A DNA stretch of 64,000 nt from a virus, in the IMG/VR virus record IMGVR_UViG_3300026519_000011, positions 1 to 64,000 of that record; one strand, written 5' to 3'. Numbering within the stretch: position 1 is the first letter of the stretch; every line of letters starts with the position of its first letter. The notes beneath the pieces were generated by a model that was not told where the DNA came from, did no database searches, and saw only the letters and a list, made by a program, of their open reading frames with translations. A program made the translations under genes and the position numbers. Below are positions 7,239 through 16,511 of this stretch, one piece after another.

Positions 7239-8984
7239 GTGGCTATTGACCACGGGCAATTTTCTGAGGAGGTACTGTCTCGGGTATCTGAGGGGATAGC
7301 CGAATCAGACAGTAACTTGCTCCGCAACAGTGAGTGGATGACTAAGTTCCTATCGCACCCACGAATACCCGACGTGCCTTGGTCCTTTGATGGGTATGAG
7401 TATCAAAAGGACATTGTAGATTCTACATCGCTTAAGCGTTCCGTAATTAAGTGTTCGCAGGTAGGTCTGTCTGAGATAGCCGTAGCGGTGATACTTACCA
7501 TCCTATCAAGAGAGTCTCGTGTCAGGGCAATCTACACCTTGCCAACTAAAAAACTCGCTGAATTGTTCATGGCAGACCGGGTCAACTCAGCCATAGAGAA
7601 TAGCTCTTACGTCTCAGGTATGATGGTACCTGAGGTGAATAACCTGACTGTGAAGAAATTCTCCAACGGTTCCTACCTGTACGCAGATGGTACTGAGGGG
7701 TCCAGATCAGGTATCTCCATCCCTGCGCCTTACCTGTTTAAGGATGAGGTAGACTTCTCGAATCTTAAAATGCTCGATCGACTTTCCTCCCGACAAGCTT
7801 CTTGGCCAGATGATGAGACCATCGACATGCAGTTCTCCACCCCCACGCTTCCTGGATACGGTATATCGGAGTCTTACGGTAAATCATCTAAAGGTATTTA
7901 CGCCTGTAAATGCCCTGCCTGTAACACCATCAGCCCTCTGGATTTCTTCACGGATGTAGTAGTGCCCGGTTACGATAGACCTTTGATCGAATGGACGGCT
8001 TCTGACTTGCTGAATGCTAAATACAAGGTTGACAAAGCGTACTTGAAGTGCCCTAGTTGTGGCAGGCCTATTCTTCCTCAGGCCCTTGCAGACCCTTCAC
8101 ATAGAGAATGGGTGCATGAATTTGACAGTCTACGGGAGAAGCATGAAGGCTTTAGGGTACAGCCTTTTGATGTCTACTCAACAAACCCCCCGTCCAGAAC
8201 CTTGAAGCAAGTAGAGGACTATGACGATAAACAGGAATGGGTCAACTTCCGAGTGGGTGCGCCCTATGTGGATGCCACCTCCAGAATAACACCGCCATTC
8301 GTAGTATCTAGTACGCCTACCGCCAGTGGCGGTAAGTACTTCTTAGGGTCTGACGTAGGTAAGACTTCATGGATTGTGGTGGGGTATGTAGAAGGTACTA
8401 AAGTAACGGTAGTACATAAAGAACAGCTACGGAATGAGCTTGACCCTGCCACTAAGCGGTCATCTGTAGCCGAAAGAATTGCGGTACTAAAAAACCGGTA
8501 CAACATAATACGTATAGTGGTGGATGGAATGCCAGACCTGACGTTAGCCGCTACCATCGTGGATATGTTTCCCGATGGCTACATAGCTAGGTACGTTCAA
8601 AACGCCCCAGAGCCTGGTGAGTTTGTAAAATTCAAAGACTCTGGAGAAGTGGTCATTATGAGGACTGAGGCGTTTAATCTCCTTGCGGCAAAGTCTGGCA
8701 TGAGTCATATAGCACAAGTGAACTGCCCTGAGACCCGTCTATTCAACTTACACGTAACCAACATGGCCAAAGTCTTTGATAGAGGTAAATCCGTGTGGAA
8801 AAATATAGGGGATGACCACTACGCTCATGCCCTACTTTACATGCTAATAGCGTCCAATACCCTATCAGTAAGGCGACGTAGAGAGGCGGATAGCCCTGAT
8901 AAATTTTTTACAGGAGACATTACTTCCGTTAAACTAAAGCAAAATAACGACAAGCCTTTCAACCCTCTACCGAAATTATACTAA
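7239..8984 (+). CDS. Terminase large subunit, GpA-like
   Basis: A 581-residue packaging ATPase/nuclease. The Walker A-like element K71-C-S-Q-V-G-L-S78 has the variant Q-V-G-x-S form typical of lambda GpA-type terminases; Walker B is D169-E-V-D. Two CxxC pairs (CKCPACN near 222 and LKCPSCG near 272) form the zinc-binding insertion common in this family. The nuclease domain begins around residue 370 (FLGSDVGKTSW, RNase H-like first Asp) and includes D(G)MPDL near 432. The start is GTG, two bases from the small-subunit stop; its TAA overlaps the portal ATG by one base. Confidence 0.9.
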   Translation: MAIDHGQFSEEVLSRVSEGIAESDSNLLRNSEWMTKFLSHPRIPDVPWSFDGYEYQKDIVDSTSLKRSVIKCSQVGLSEIAVAVILTILSRESRVRAIYTLPTKKLAELFMADRVNSAIENSSYVSGMMVPEVNNLTVKKFSNGSYLYADGTEGSRSGISIPAPYLFKDEVDFSNLKMLDRLSSRQASWPDDETIDMQFSTPTLPGYGISESYGKSSKGIYACKCPACNTISPLDFFTDVVVPGYDRPLIEWTASDLLNAKYKVDKAYLKCPSCGRPILPQALADPSHREWVHEFDSLREKHEGFRVQPFDVYSTNPPSRTLKQVEDYDDKQEWVNFRVGAPYVDATSRITPPFVVSSTPTASGGKYFLGSDVGKTSWIVVGYVEGTKVTVVHKEQLRNELDPATKRSSVAERIAVLKNRYNIIRIVVDGMPDLTLAATIVDMFPDGYIARYVQNAPEPGEFVKFKDSGEVVIMRTEAFNLLAAKSGMSHIAQVNCPETRLFNLHVTNMAKVFDRGKSVWKNIGDDHYAHALLYMLIASNTLSVRRRREADSPDKFFTGDITSVKLKQNNDKPFNPLPKLY

Positions 8985-10423
8985 TGCCCTCACCTCTTTT
9001 TAAGGACACTACTAAATCCAGCAGGAAGAAGAAATCCCCTAATAAGCAGGTTACCGATACCCGACAGCACAGAAAACCGTTCGGCTGGTTACGGTCTGGA
9101 GGATCGGTAACCAGGAATGCACACGGGGTAGACATCCTAAATATATTGGGGTCTTGTCGGTCTGAGACAGAGGTTCTACGGATATTGAACCGACATAGTC
9201 CGGTATTCTCCACCGCAGTATTCAACTTGGTGGAGATAGCGCTGGAGGATTTGAAGGTTAAGTGTACGCACGTAGACGGCACGCACGATGCTGGGTCTAC
9301 TACGTTATGTCGTCAGTTGTTACACAGATTAGACGAGCCAGCAGAAGCCCTCCAAGGGTTTAACATGCGTAAGTCTACTAAAAGCCTCACCGCTACGATG
9401 CTTCAAGAGGTGATACTTTCTGGCGGGGTGTTCAGCGAGGTCGTACTTAAAAACAAGGGACTGGACCGCGTGGTAGTAGTCCCCTTGGAAACTATAGATT
9501 TCAGAGAAGAGAAAAACGGGGTGGTGCCCTTCCAGTATGGTACGGCACTTAATTACCCTACCATGCTTTATGCGTCGCTACATCAGCAGGCTACCACCCA
9601 TAAAGCCTCCTCAATGATGTCCCCAGCAGTAGGTACTATCCTGTCGTTCACCGAGTTCGTAACCTCCATGGAGAAGGCGCTGGATAAGGCAGGACACGCA
9701 AGGTTAACGGTCACGCTTAACAAAGAATTATACGTGACAAACGCCCCTGATAACTGTAAAGACGACTCTAAGAAAATGTTAGAGTGGTTGGAGCTTAATC
9801 GCGCGGCCATAGCTAATACCGTATCTGAGACCAGCCCAGAAGACGTGTTGGTAATGTTCGATGATCAGGCGGTGGACATCGTTCAAGGTGAGAACGTAAA
9901 GGCGGACTACTCAGAATTACTTAACACTATGGCAGGCATACTTGCCCTATCCCTTAAATCGCACCCCTCGATATTAGGTCTACGGTTGGAAGGCTCTCAA
10001 TCCCTATCTAACATAGAGGCGCTAACTTACCTACATCTAGCCAAAGGGGTTCAGCGCCCCGTAGCAGAAGTGTGGAGTCGTATACTGACGTTATACCTTA
10101 GACTCATGGGTATTGTAAGTATTGTAGAGGTTGAGTTTGAGCCTATAAACCTTAGACCTGAGACAGAATTAGAAACACACCTACTCACTAGGCAGACACG
10201 ATACATGCAGTTGCTGTCCTTGGGTATGATGACGGATGCAGAATTCAGATATAAGATGGGGTTGCCTGAGCCTGGTCCTGAGTATGTGAACCTCTCTGGG
10301 ACGCGATTTATGTCAGTGACCTCAGACGTACAATCAACAGGCGGGGCTAGTAACCCTCAAAACGGGGGAGCAGAACAAACGCTTAACCCTGACTCTAAAC
10401 GGAATAAAGTTAAAAAGGACTAG
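8984..10423 (+). CDS. Portal protein
   Basis: A 479-residue protein in the position of portal genes between large terminase and head protease. The N-terminus is basic and disordered (KSSRKKKSPNKQ). Residues ~60-90 (HSPVFSTAVFNLVEIALEDLKVK) resemble the early helices of siphophage portals, and ~325-345 (SHPSILGLRLEGSQSLSN) the segment before the long stem helices. The C-terminus is disordered, Asn/Gly/Lys-rich. It forms the 12-mer ring at the DNA entry vertex. Its ATG overlaps the terminase stop. Confidence 0.85.
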   Translation: MPSPLFKDTTKSSRKKKSPNKQVTDTRQHRKPFGWLRSGGSVTRNAHGVDILNILGSCRSETEVLRILNRHSPVFSTAVFNLVEIALEDLKVKCTHVDGTHDAGSTTLCRQLLHRLDEPAEALQGFNMRKSTKSLTATMLQEVILSGGVFSEVVLKNKGLDRVVVVPLETIDFREEKNGVVPFQYGTALNYPTMLYASLHQQATTHKASSMMSPAVGTILSFTEFVTSMEKALDKAGHARLTVTLNKELYVTNAPDNCKDDSKKMLEWLELNRAAIANTVSETSPEDVLVMFDDQAVDIVQGENVKADYSELLNTMAGILALSLKSHPSILGLRLEGSQSLSNIEALTYLHLAKGVQRPVAEVWSRILTLYLRLMGIVSIVEVEFEPINLRPETELETHLLTRQTRYMQLLSLGMMTDAEFRYKMGLPEPGPEYVNLSGTRFMSVTSDVQSTGGASNPQNGGAEQTLNPDSKRNKVKKD

Positions 10424-10425
10424 GT

Positions 10426-11268
10426 ATGTTTGCAAATGAACTAATGATGACAGGGGCCCCGGAACAAGCGGCGAAGATGCTTGAGCAGATGCAGACGTTA
10501 ATGAATAACGCTGAGCACTACCCAGAGGCTCAAGCATCTAAAGACGTTGACGAGTTGTTAGGTTATGCAGAAACCTCGGCGATCACCAGGATCACCCCTG
10601 AGTTTTCTCTCCTGACTATTTCAGGTATGTTAATACCTCAGTACTCATGGATGGAAGAATACCTTGACATAATATCTTACGACACCATTCGTGCGGCGGT
10701 AGATATATTGATGAAGGACGAAGAGGTCACCAAAGTTATTACGGTGGTGAACTCTCCAGGTGGGTACGCGAGAGGATGTGGGACAACTCACGATATTCTT
10801 TATGGACTAGCAGAAGCTAAAGAAATGTCAGCCTGTTTTACTGAGACTACGCTGGCATCGGCAGGGTATTGGTTAGGGTGCGCCATGCCTATGGTGGTAG
10901 GGTCTAAGTACGCGTTGGTGGGTTCGATAGGGTCGTACACTATCATAAGCTCACAGTACCGTAGGGCTGAAGAGGATGGCGTGGACTTCTTTGTAGCGCG
11001 ATCAGGGGATAAGAAAGGGATACCCAGCGGGGTAGAACCCTTAACCGATCTTGATAAGGAAGCCGTAACTGCACTGAATGACGCGCAGGCCGATTTATTT
11101 CTTGAGTCGGTAAGCGACTCTCGATCAGGTAAATTGACCTCAGATGAATGGATAGCTGGGGAAACTTTCCCAGCGTCTAAAGGACTGGAATTAGGGCTAC
11201 TAGACAGCGTATCGTCCCTTCCAGAGTTAATAAACGTATTCAAAAACATTGAATTCAGACGTACATAG
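10426..11268 (+). CDS. Head maturation protease, S49 (SppA/ClpP-like)
   Basis: A 280-residue serine protease of the S49 fold. Visible features are the N-S-P-G-G-Y oxyanion segment (~108-113), the nucleophile S145 in T-L-A-S-A-G-Y-W, and a candidate general-base lysine (K196 or K197 in SGDKKGIPSG). Such enzymes degrade scaffold and trim the capsid protein during head assembly. It lies two bases after the portal gene and upstream of the scaffold-like gene, the usual order. The first ~45 residues are a variable helical extension. Confidence 0.85.
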   Translation: MFANELMMTGAPEQAAKMLEQMQTLMNNAEHYPEAQASKDVDELLGYAETSAITRITPEFSLLTISGMLIPQYSWMEEYLDIISYDTIRAAVDILMKDEEVTKVITVVNSPGGYARGCGTTHDILYGLAEAKEMSACFTETTLASAGYWLGCAMPMVVGSKYALVGSIGSYTIISSQYRRAEEDGVDFFVARSGDKKGIPSGVEPLTDLDKEAVTALNDAQADLFLESVSDSRSGKLTSDEWIAGETFPASKGLELGLLDSVSSLPELINVFKNIEFRRT

Positions 11269-11304
11269 ATATACACTTTCAACTACTTTAAAAAGGTAAG
11301 AACC

Positions 11305-11973
11305 ATGAGCAATCGTACAAAAATAGCTGCAAGGCTGGCAGAAGCGTTAGCTAAGAGTCGAGAGACTAAGGCTTCTGGGAACATTTCTGCTGAAGACGAG
11401 GCTATAGATAAAGCTAAAGTGGATGCTGAGGCTAAAGCTAAAGCTAAAGTGGATGCTGAGGCTAAAGCCAAGGGTGACGCAGGAACAGCTGGTGACGCAG
11501 GAACAGCGGGTGACGCAGGAACAGCTGGTGAAGATGTCATGACCCAAGCGCTGTCTCGTATCGAGACCCAAGCGCTGTCTCGTATCGAGACCTTGGCTGG
11601 ACAAGTGACTGCCGCTAACACCACAATCGCGGAGTTAAAAGCGGAGAAAGCAGAAGCAGAAGCAGCTGCTACTCAGACTGCCTTAGCATTAACCGATGCT
11701 GAAGCGGGTGCGGAAAGTCTGAAAGACATGGCATGTGCCTTACTTGCCACCTTCGATGTACGTCTAGGCATGACTATGAAAGACCGCTCACAGATGAGCG
11801 CAGGAGAACTTGTTGAAGCCTTCAGCATAAGCGAAGCAGAATTCGATAAGAAGTTCCCTAGCTCTCAGGTTAGCGATACCCAAACATCAGACGATTCAAC
11901 GGATACAGGAGCTAGTCACAGTCAAGCTACTGGATTCCCTATTAGTAGAAAGAACGCATCAAGGAGAACATAG
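11305..11973 (+). CDS. Putative scaffold protein with tandem repeats
   Basis: A 222-residue acidic/alanine-rich protein between protease and capsid genes, the usual scaffold position. Residues ~37-95 consist of three adjoining perfect or near-perfect tandem repeats (a 10-residue AKVDAEAKAK unit twice, GDAGTA three times, TQALSRIE twice), followed by coiled coil (VTAANTTIAELKAEKAEAEAAA) and a Ser/Thr-rich tail ending in basic residues. Disordered, helical and repetitive composition fits a scaffold; the repeats look recently duplicated at the DNA level. Confidence 0.6.
   Translation: MSNRTKIAARLAEALAKSRETKASGNISAEDEAIDKAKVDAEAKAKAKVDAEAKAKGDAGTAGDAGTAGDAGTAGEDVMTQALSRIETQALSRIETLAGQVTAANTTIAELKAEKAEAEAAATQTALALTDAEAGAESLKDMACALLATFDVRLGMTMKDRSQMSAGELVEAFSISEAEFDKKFPSSQVSDTQTSDDSTDTGASHSQATGFPISRKNASRRT
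11413..11589 (+). repeat. Three adjoining in-frame tandem repeats
   Basis: Within the scaffold-like gene: a 30-bp unit twice (11413-11472), an 18-bp unit three times (11473-11526) and, after a short spacer, a 24-bp unit twice (11542-11589). Copies differ by at most one or two bases. All unit lengths are multiples of three, so the reading frame survives. Confidence 0.9.
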
Positions 11974-11974
11974 T

Positions 11975-12460
11975 ATGGCTGGTTTTGATACAGCAGGAAT
12001 GCGAGTAGGTAAGCGTAAGCTACCAGTTCAGCTTCCTCAAGAAGCAGTACAGGACTTCATGGCTGTTGGTTCAGCAGTGAAATCAACTTCTGATCGAGGC
12101 AAGCCATTAAAGTTTGCCGCAGGGTCGGACATGGAAATCTGTGCAGACGGCGATGAGATTATAGGTTTCATCGAAGGCGTAGAATTACCCAATGATTCAG
12201 GTAGAATCCCTATCGGCTGCCGAGACCGTGGAACGGTATTCGCTCTTGATGAGGCTGGTAGTTTAACAGTAGGTGATTTAGTGGTCTCTGGTACACAAAC
12301 CCCAGCTGGTCAGCATCCTTTAGGGGCTGGGTCGAACAGCCTAGGCGGAGTAGATTCTGCGGGTCGCGTTAAGATAGGTACACCAACTACTCATATGTGG
12401 GTGGTATGGGAAGTTTATGGGGCTGGTGCAGACCGCCCAGTTCTACTACGGAGAGCATAA
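11975..12460 (+). CDS. Putative head decoration protein
   Basis: A 161-residue protein starting one base after the scaffold-like stop and ending 4 bases before the capsid start. Predominantly beta-prone (DEIIGFIEGVEL, IPIGCRDRGTVFAL, GDLVVSGTQ), it resembles the small beta-rich decoration/cement proteins encoded just before capsid genes; a DUF2190-like decoration fold is possible. A role in stabilising the capsid lattice is inferred from location and composition. Confidence 0.55.
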   Translation: MAGFDTAGMRVGKRKLPVQLPQEAVQDFMAVGSAVKSTSDRGKPLKFAAGSDMEICADGDEIIGFIEGVELPNDSGRIPIGCRDRGTVFALDEAGSLTVGDLVVSGTQTPAGQHPLGAGSNSLGGVDSAGRVKIGTPTTHMWVVWEVYGAGADRPVLLRRA

Positions 12461-12464
12461 GTTT

Positions 12465-13697
12465 ATGTCGTTAGAAATACAATACATCAAATCCAATGGC
12501 GACCAAGCCACGGGTGAGATCACGCTTGCGCAGGTTGCACAATGTAAAGCCACTGGCACTACACTGTCTGCCCGTTTAAACAGTGAGTTCTCTGACCATG
12601 ACCCGGAGCGCGGGACCGTAGTAGAGCAAGCTATGAACTCTTTAGGGGTTTACCTAGAGGACGATCCGTCTATTGGCGTTAGAGCGTCATCTATGGCTAG
12701 TGCCTTAGGTGAGTCGCAGATGGCATCTGGCACAGCGGCAGGAGCACCTATCGTTTCTGCTACGCCTAGCACCGATAATGATGCTGATGGCACTATCCGT
12801 CGCCTATTATTCGGTGAGACTATTTTAGGTCTTGTTGAAGACAGCTTACAAGGCAATAACGAAGAGCGCACTGAAGCCGCGTTCCGTCGTATGATTGCCA
12901 CCAGCTATAGCATCCCCGGCGGCGTGTTCGTACAGCCTAAGATTAACTCATCAGCAGCACTTGATGATGAATACGAATCTTCCCCAGTAGAGAACACGTT
13001 ACCTCCTCAAATGGTGGGTATCTCACTCTCTGCTAATACGCAATCTATTCCGGCTTATACTATCGGCTTAGAGATTACGGACAAAGCACGTCAACAAGTC
13101 ACACTACCTATGGTAGCTATGATTATTGCACAACACTCTCGTATCTTGCGTAACCGAGGCATCTGGCGTGACATCAGCCGAATCTTCACAGGTAACCCTA
13201 CGGTACCTTCTGAAGGCGCATTAACAGGGGTAACTGCTACATCTCTTGACGCGTCAATCGGTGGTACGGTTAACACCTTGACCGAGAAGGCTTGGTTTAC
13301 ATTCCTTAATGACCCTAACGACCCGTACACACGCGACGTTGCGGTAATGGATTCAGCAGCTTACCTAGCGGTCGTTAATCGTTCTGGTAGAACTGAAATC
13401 CCAGCAGGTGGGTACGCAGTACACGGTATGACCGTAGACTCTAACCCTACCTTGCTTAACTGGATTAACGTAGGTGTTCCTGACGTTATCGTGGTACCTA
13501 CAGGCGTACTACCTGCTGGTACCATCTTAACTTTCGACAGCTCAAAAGCAATCGCTGAAGTTAGCGACGCTACTGCACAGTATCAAGCAGAAGAGTCTAA
13601 CGCTATGCGCAGAAACACCGCATTCCGTTGGGACTGGTCTCGCTTGTTATATCGCATGATGGGTGACGCACCGTTTAAAGTTCTTACGCTCGTATAA
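12465..13697 (+). CDS. Major capsid protein
   Basis: A 410-residue protein, presumed HK97 fold. I chose ATG 12465 (preceded by ggagag) over the longer frame from 12417, which would overlap the decoration gene. The N-terminal ~95 residues are likely a processed delta domain. Segments such as IPAYTIGLEITDKARQQ, IGGTVNTLTEKAWF, DVAVMDSAAYLAVVNRSG and GVLPAGTILTFDSSKAI resemble the E-loop/P-domain layout of siphophage capsids. It is followed by a strong intrinsic terminator, as expected for a highly expressed gene. Confidence 0.85.
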   Translation: MSLEIQYIKSNGDQATGEITLAQVAQCKATGTTLSARLNSEFSDHDPERGTVVEQAMNSLGVYLEDDPSIGVRASSMASALGESQMASGTAAGAPIVSATPSTDNDADGTIRRLLFGETILGLVEDSLQGNNEERTEAAFRRMIATSYSIPGGVFVQPKINSSAALDDEYESSPVENTLPPQMVGISLSANTQSIPAYTIGLEITDKARQQVTLPMVAMIIAQHSRILRNRGIWRDISRIFTGNPTVPSEGALTGVTATSLDASIGGTVNTLTEKAWFTFLNDPNDPYTRDVAVMDSAAYLAVVNRSGRTEIPAGGYAVHGMTVDSNPTLLNWINVGVPDVIVVPTGVLPAGTILTFDSSKAIAEVSDATAQYQAEESNAMRRNTAFRWDWSRLLYRMMGDAPFKVLTLV

Positions 13698-13721
13698 CCT
13701 AGTGCTGGTTTAGTAAGTAAA

Positions 13722-13748
13722 AGAGAAGCGTAATGCTTCTCTTTTTTT
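13722..13748 (+). terminator. Intrinsic terminator after the major capsid gene
   Basis: A perfect 8-bp stem (AGAGAAGC / GCTTCTCT) with a 5-base loop is followed directly by a run of seven T. It starts 24 bases after the capsid stop and would limit read-through from the highly expressed head genes into the connector genes. Confidence 0.9.
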
Positions 13749-13762
13749 ATGGGCTGAAAATG

Positions 13763-13774
13763 TGCTAGTATGCT
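13763..13774 (+). promoter_or_regulatory. Candidate late promoter box TGCTAGTATGCT
   Basis: An extended -10-like element (TGnTAGTAT) lies 14 bases after the capsid terminator and 51 bases before the next start codon, where a new promoter is needed. The same 12-mer with one change (TGCTAGAATGCT) occurs at 17922 before the tape measure gene. No good -35 hexamer is present, as expected if a phage activator is used. Confidence 0.4.
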
Positions 13775-13825
13775 ATGACGAATTAACCATTCGGATAAAT
13801 ATCATTATAAATTTTGGAGAAAAAT

Positions 13826-14149
13826 ATGGACAAGGGAAAAACAGGTGCAACTAAAGACACTAAGGACAAAGTAACTACCGACACTAAGGACAAAGTAACT
13901 ACCGACACTAAGGTTGACACTAAGGCTGATACAGCTGACCGCTTTGACATGGGTTCAACGCCTGCCGCTGTACCTTTAGAAGGTGAAGCCGAAGCAGGGG
14001 TGTATGTATCACAGTACCCTATCCCACACCCTACTGACCCTACTAAGGTTTATCCAGGTGGTGGCATATCTTTCACTATCGACAAGGCTGCGATGGAAGA
14101 CCCATGGGTAGTGATGCAGATAGAGGCTGGCGTGTTCATGGCACGTTAA
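13826..14149 (+). CDS. Hypothetical structural protein with Lys/Thr/Asp repeats
   Basis: A 107-residue protein. I chose ATG 13826 with GGAG at 13816-13819 over the TTG at 13814. Residues ~8-35 are low complexity (KDTKDKVTTDT duplicated), followed by a compact C-terminal region (GVYVSQYPIPHPTDPTKVYPGG...). A charged flexible head with a small C-terminal domain could suit a head-fibre or connector accessory protein, but no family is recognised. Confidence 0.5.
   Translation: MDKGKTGATKDTKDKVTTDTKDKVTTDTKVDTKADTADRFDMGSTPAAVPLEGEAEAGVYVSQYPIPHPTDPTKVYPGGGISFTIDKAAMEDPWVVMQIEAGVFMAR
13859..13906 (+). repeat. 24-bp perfect tandem duplication
   Basis: Two identical 24-bp copies (13859-13882, 13883-13906) plus part of a third, encoding TKDKVTTD-type repeats in frame within the 13826-14149 gene. 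Confidence 0.9.
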
Positions 14150-14154
14150 TTGTT

Positions 14155-14622
14155 ATGCTTAATATCATCCCCGGATACTTAATAGGAGAACAGCTCAGAG
14201 CAAATACTCTGGTACCTGTGATCCATTGCGACGACACCCTTAAACTTATGGGCGTGTCGAGTCTGGGGGTGTCTCAAACATTAACGTGTGCAGGGCTTCC
14301 TGACATTGACACTATTATAGCAGATCACCCGAATGCGATAGAGGTACTTACCTCTTGGGCTTTCTACTGGTCTTTGGATACAGTATTGTCGCTACAGGAT
14401 ACTAGCCTCACAGAAATAAATGACGGGCATGTGGTCACTAAGTTCAGCCCGAAGAATAAACAAGACCTTCCCTTGATGGTAAAGGGACAAATGAAAAAAG
14501 CTATGGCAGGCCTAAGTAATGCTCTGGGGGTAGTCCAAGAGCCACTAACTATAGGGATTGCGGTAGGTAAAAGCAGTAAGGTACGCTGGGCACACCACGT
14601 CTGCGTAGAGAATGCGCTATAA
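14155..14622 (+). CDS. Putative head-tail connector protein
   Basis: A 155-residue protein; ATG 14155 is chosen because the longer frame from 14104 overlaps the previous gene out of frame. Unrecognised by motif. It has one internal segment (EVLTSWAFYWSLDTVLSLQD) of helical character. Its location, first in the run of four genes between capsid and tail tube, is where head completion/adaptor proteins are encoded. It ends directly before the next ATG. Confidence 0.5.
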   Translation: MLNIIPGYLIGEQLRANTLVPVIHCDDTLKLMGVSSLGVSQTLTCAGLPDIDTIIADHPNAIEVLTSWAFYWSLDTVLSLQDTSLTEINDGHVVTKFSPKNKQDLPLMVKGQMKKAMAGLSNALGVVQEPLTIGIAVGKSSKVRWAHHVCVENAL

Positions 14623-15237
14623 ATGTATGCTCACCATCTTGCCCATTCAGTACGCTTTCACGCCAAGACACCTATACAGGTATGGGATGGCGAACAATTC
14701 GTAAAACACTCTACCCTTGTTAATCTAAAGGCTGGGGCGCATAGCGCGGATGCTAAGGCTACCAATACTATGGGGGCATTAGGCAATGACCCTCTGAGTG
14801 GCGTCAATACCTTTAAAGACCCCGCAGGTCAGGTATATAATATCCTAGAGGATCAGGCCAACACTTACGAAGGCACTACCTACGGTACCACGTACTATAT
14901 ACGAAGAGCACCTTTTCTTGCTGAGATAATCAGCAACCCGGTGAAGGATGTTAAGTCTGGGTCTGGATTCGCTTATAAGACTACCGAAGGGGCTAAGTAC
15001 AAAGACTGGGCATTGCTTGAGCATGACCGGTATTTTAACGCCCCAGCCCCTGTAGTCCGTCAAGGGGTTAATCAAATTTTCCTAGGCTACCTGCCGAGTA
15101 AACTAAAACCAGCGAAAGGGTTTGTCGTACATCTTGACAATGGATTTAGTTACGAAGTTGTTACCGCAGAACAGTCCACATCAAGAAGTACTAAGTGCTT
15201 CATGATGCTTTTGGAGGCTAATCATGAGCGTGCTTAA
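14623..15237 (+). CDS. Putative head-tail joining protein
   Basis: A 204-residue protein starting immediately after the previous stop and overlapping the next gene by 14 bases. No recognised family. The sequence is mixed alpha/beta with several Tyr-rich stretches (YEGTTYGTTYYIRRAP). Gene order suggests a connector, stopper or neck component. Confidence 0.45.
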   Translation: MYAHHLAHSVRFHAKTPIQVWDGEQFVKHSTLVNLKAGAHSADAKATNTMGALGNDPLSGVNTFKDPAGQVYNILEDQANTYEGTTYGTTYYIRRAPFLAEIISNPVKDVKSGSGFAYKTTEGAKYKDWALLEHDRYFNAPAPVVRQGVNQIFLGYLPSKLKPAKGFVVHLDNGFSYEVVTAEQSTSRSTKCFMMLLEANHERA

Positions 15238-15724
15238 CGACATAGCTGCTGTTAAATCAACGGTGGACAAGTGGGGGCTGTCTATCGCTCAGACAGCCCT
15301 AAACTCACAAGTGGCGCTAGACCTTGATGACCGCGCCTTGGTGCAGAGCGTGCTAATGGAAGGTTCTGAGGATGCGCTTGCGTGGAAACTGATGGATTTT
15401 TCATCTACCGAGCGACAAGGTATAAGCAATTTTGCTATCGCCATGGGCAGTGCAGTACAGCATGACGCAAACAACATAAAAGCCCTGACCATAGCCGGAG
15501 AGGTTAATAGTTTTTTCTGTGCAGGTAAAACCTTGCCCGTATTTAATTACTTGGCGGATGACACCACTAAGCAAGATCCTCCAGTGCCTGTGGAGTACCC
15601 TGAAGTAGGGCGGTTCGCTATACGCAACGTGGATATGAACCCGCAAGTATCTGACAGCCTAACCGGGTATCGCCTCGTGGTAGTAGAGGGCTTCCTTTAC
15701 TTCCACCCATCATACTATGGCTAG
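15224..15724 (+). CDS. Putative tail completion or neck protein
   Basis: A 166-residue protein beginning MSVLNDIAAVKSTVDKWG with ATG inside the end of the previous gene (14-base overlap; ggagg lies upstream). Not assigned to a family. It overlaps the next gene by 8 bases, so these connector genes are translationally coupled. The C-terminus ends in an aromatic strand (FLYFHPSYYG). Confidence 0.45.
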   Translation: MSVLNDIAAVKSTVDKWGLSIAQTALNSQVALDLDDRALVQSVLMEGSEDALAWKLMDFSSTERQGISNFAIAMGSAVQHDANNIKALTIAGEVNSFFCAGKTLPVFNYLADDTTKQDPPVPVEYPEVGRFAIRNVDMNPQVSDSLTGYRLVVVEGFLYFHPSYYG

Positions 15725-16424
15725 GCTAAAACTATCCAGCGTAGCCTTGAACCAACTACGAAAGCAAGTGGTTGAAAAGGGTGGTGCCAGGTCTTCCCGC
15801 GTGGTGAAGAACGCACTCCATGTCCGAGGAAAGAAGATGGAGCGAAGGATAGAAAAAGCCTACGCCAGCGCCCTCAATGACATGGTATCCACGCTTGCCA
15901 CTAAGACCCGCTTACCTAGTAGCCCAAGCGTATCAGGACCTAAAAGCGTCTCCGTGAAACCTTACGGGAGTGCCACACGAGTTTCTGCACTGACCCCTTA
16001 TTATGCCAAACTATCCTCAAGAACCTTGGAGATACATAAAAAGCGAGGGCATGGTACCAAAGTGTTCTGGCATGAATCAGGGTGGTACGCTAAACGTATG
16101 GCAGATAGGGTGGGAAGGGCATCGAAAGATTGGTCTATGAGGCAGGTACAATTTTCAGGTAGGTTAGGGCTACACGGAAAGATGAAGATGCGCGCAAAAA
16201 TACAAGCACCTTCCTTCTATTCCAGCACCTTAAATAAAATTATTATGGAACCTTTTTTCAATCCAAATATGGGAGATATTGACGTCCCTTCTACCTCTTT
16301 AAGCGTAGCTAATAACGTAGTAGGAAGGACAGCCTTTCTTGAAAGCAGGCGACCGTTGCTATCTATTATCATGAGAAAGCATGGCAGGGAGGCTTGGAAA
16401 TACTTGAAAGCTGACGTGCTTTGA
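15717..16424 (+). CDS. Putative tail completion protein (HK97 gp10-like)
   Basis: A 235-residue, strongly basic protein with N-terminal helical region (NQLRKQVVEKGGARSSRVVKNALHVRGKKMERRIEKAY), common in HK97 gp10/tail-completion proteins, which join head connector and tail tube. It is the last gene before the tail tube gene, the normal place for it. Longer than the usual ~120-160 residues; the C-terminal half is not recognised. Confidence 0.5.
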   Translation: MARLKLSSVALNQLRKQVVEKGGARSSRVVKNALHVRGKKMERRIEKAYASALNDMVSTLATKTRLPSSPSVSGPKSVSVKPYGSATRVSALTPYYAKLSSRTLEIHKKRGHGTKVFWHESGWYAKRMADRVGRASKDWSMRQVQFSGRLGLHGKMKMRAKIQAPSFYSSTLNKIIMEPFFNPNMGDIDVPSTSLSVANNVVGRTAFLESRRPLLSIIMRKHGREAWKYLKADVL

Positions 16425-16446
16425 CTTAAACTCAGGGCACAAAATG

Positions 16447-16465
16447 GTTCGTCACCGTGACGAAC
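16447..16465. repeat. Dispersed palindrome, copy 2
   Basis: GTTCGTCA-CCG-TGACGAAC, perfect arms extended by one G/C pair. In the leader of the tail tube gene. Confidence 0.95.
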
Positions 16466-16511
16466 CACACCTTATTCGTAGTATCTTATTTATAAAGTTC
16501 AGGAGTTAGAC

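Noticed and set aside
13783-13811. TTAACC-17-TATAAA as promoter for the 13826 gene
   Set aside because: Transcription would begin at or after the GGAG ribosome-binding site, leaving none in the message; the upstream extended -10 box is more sensible.
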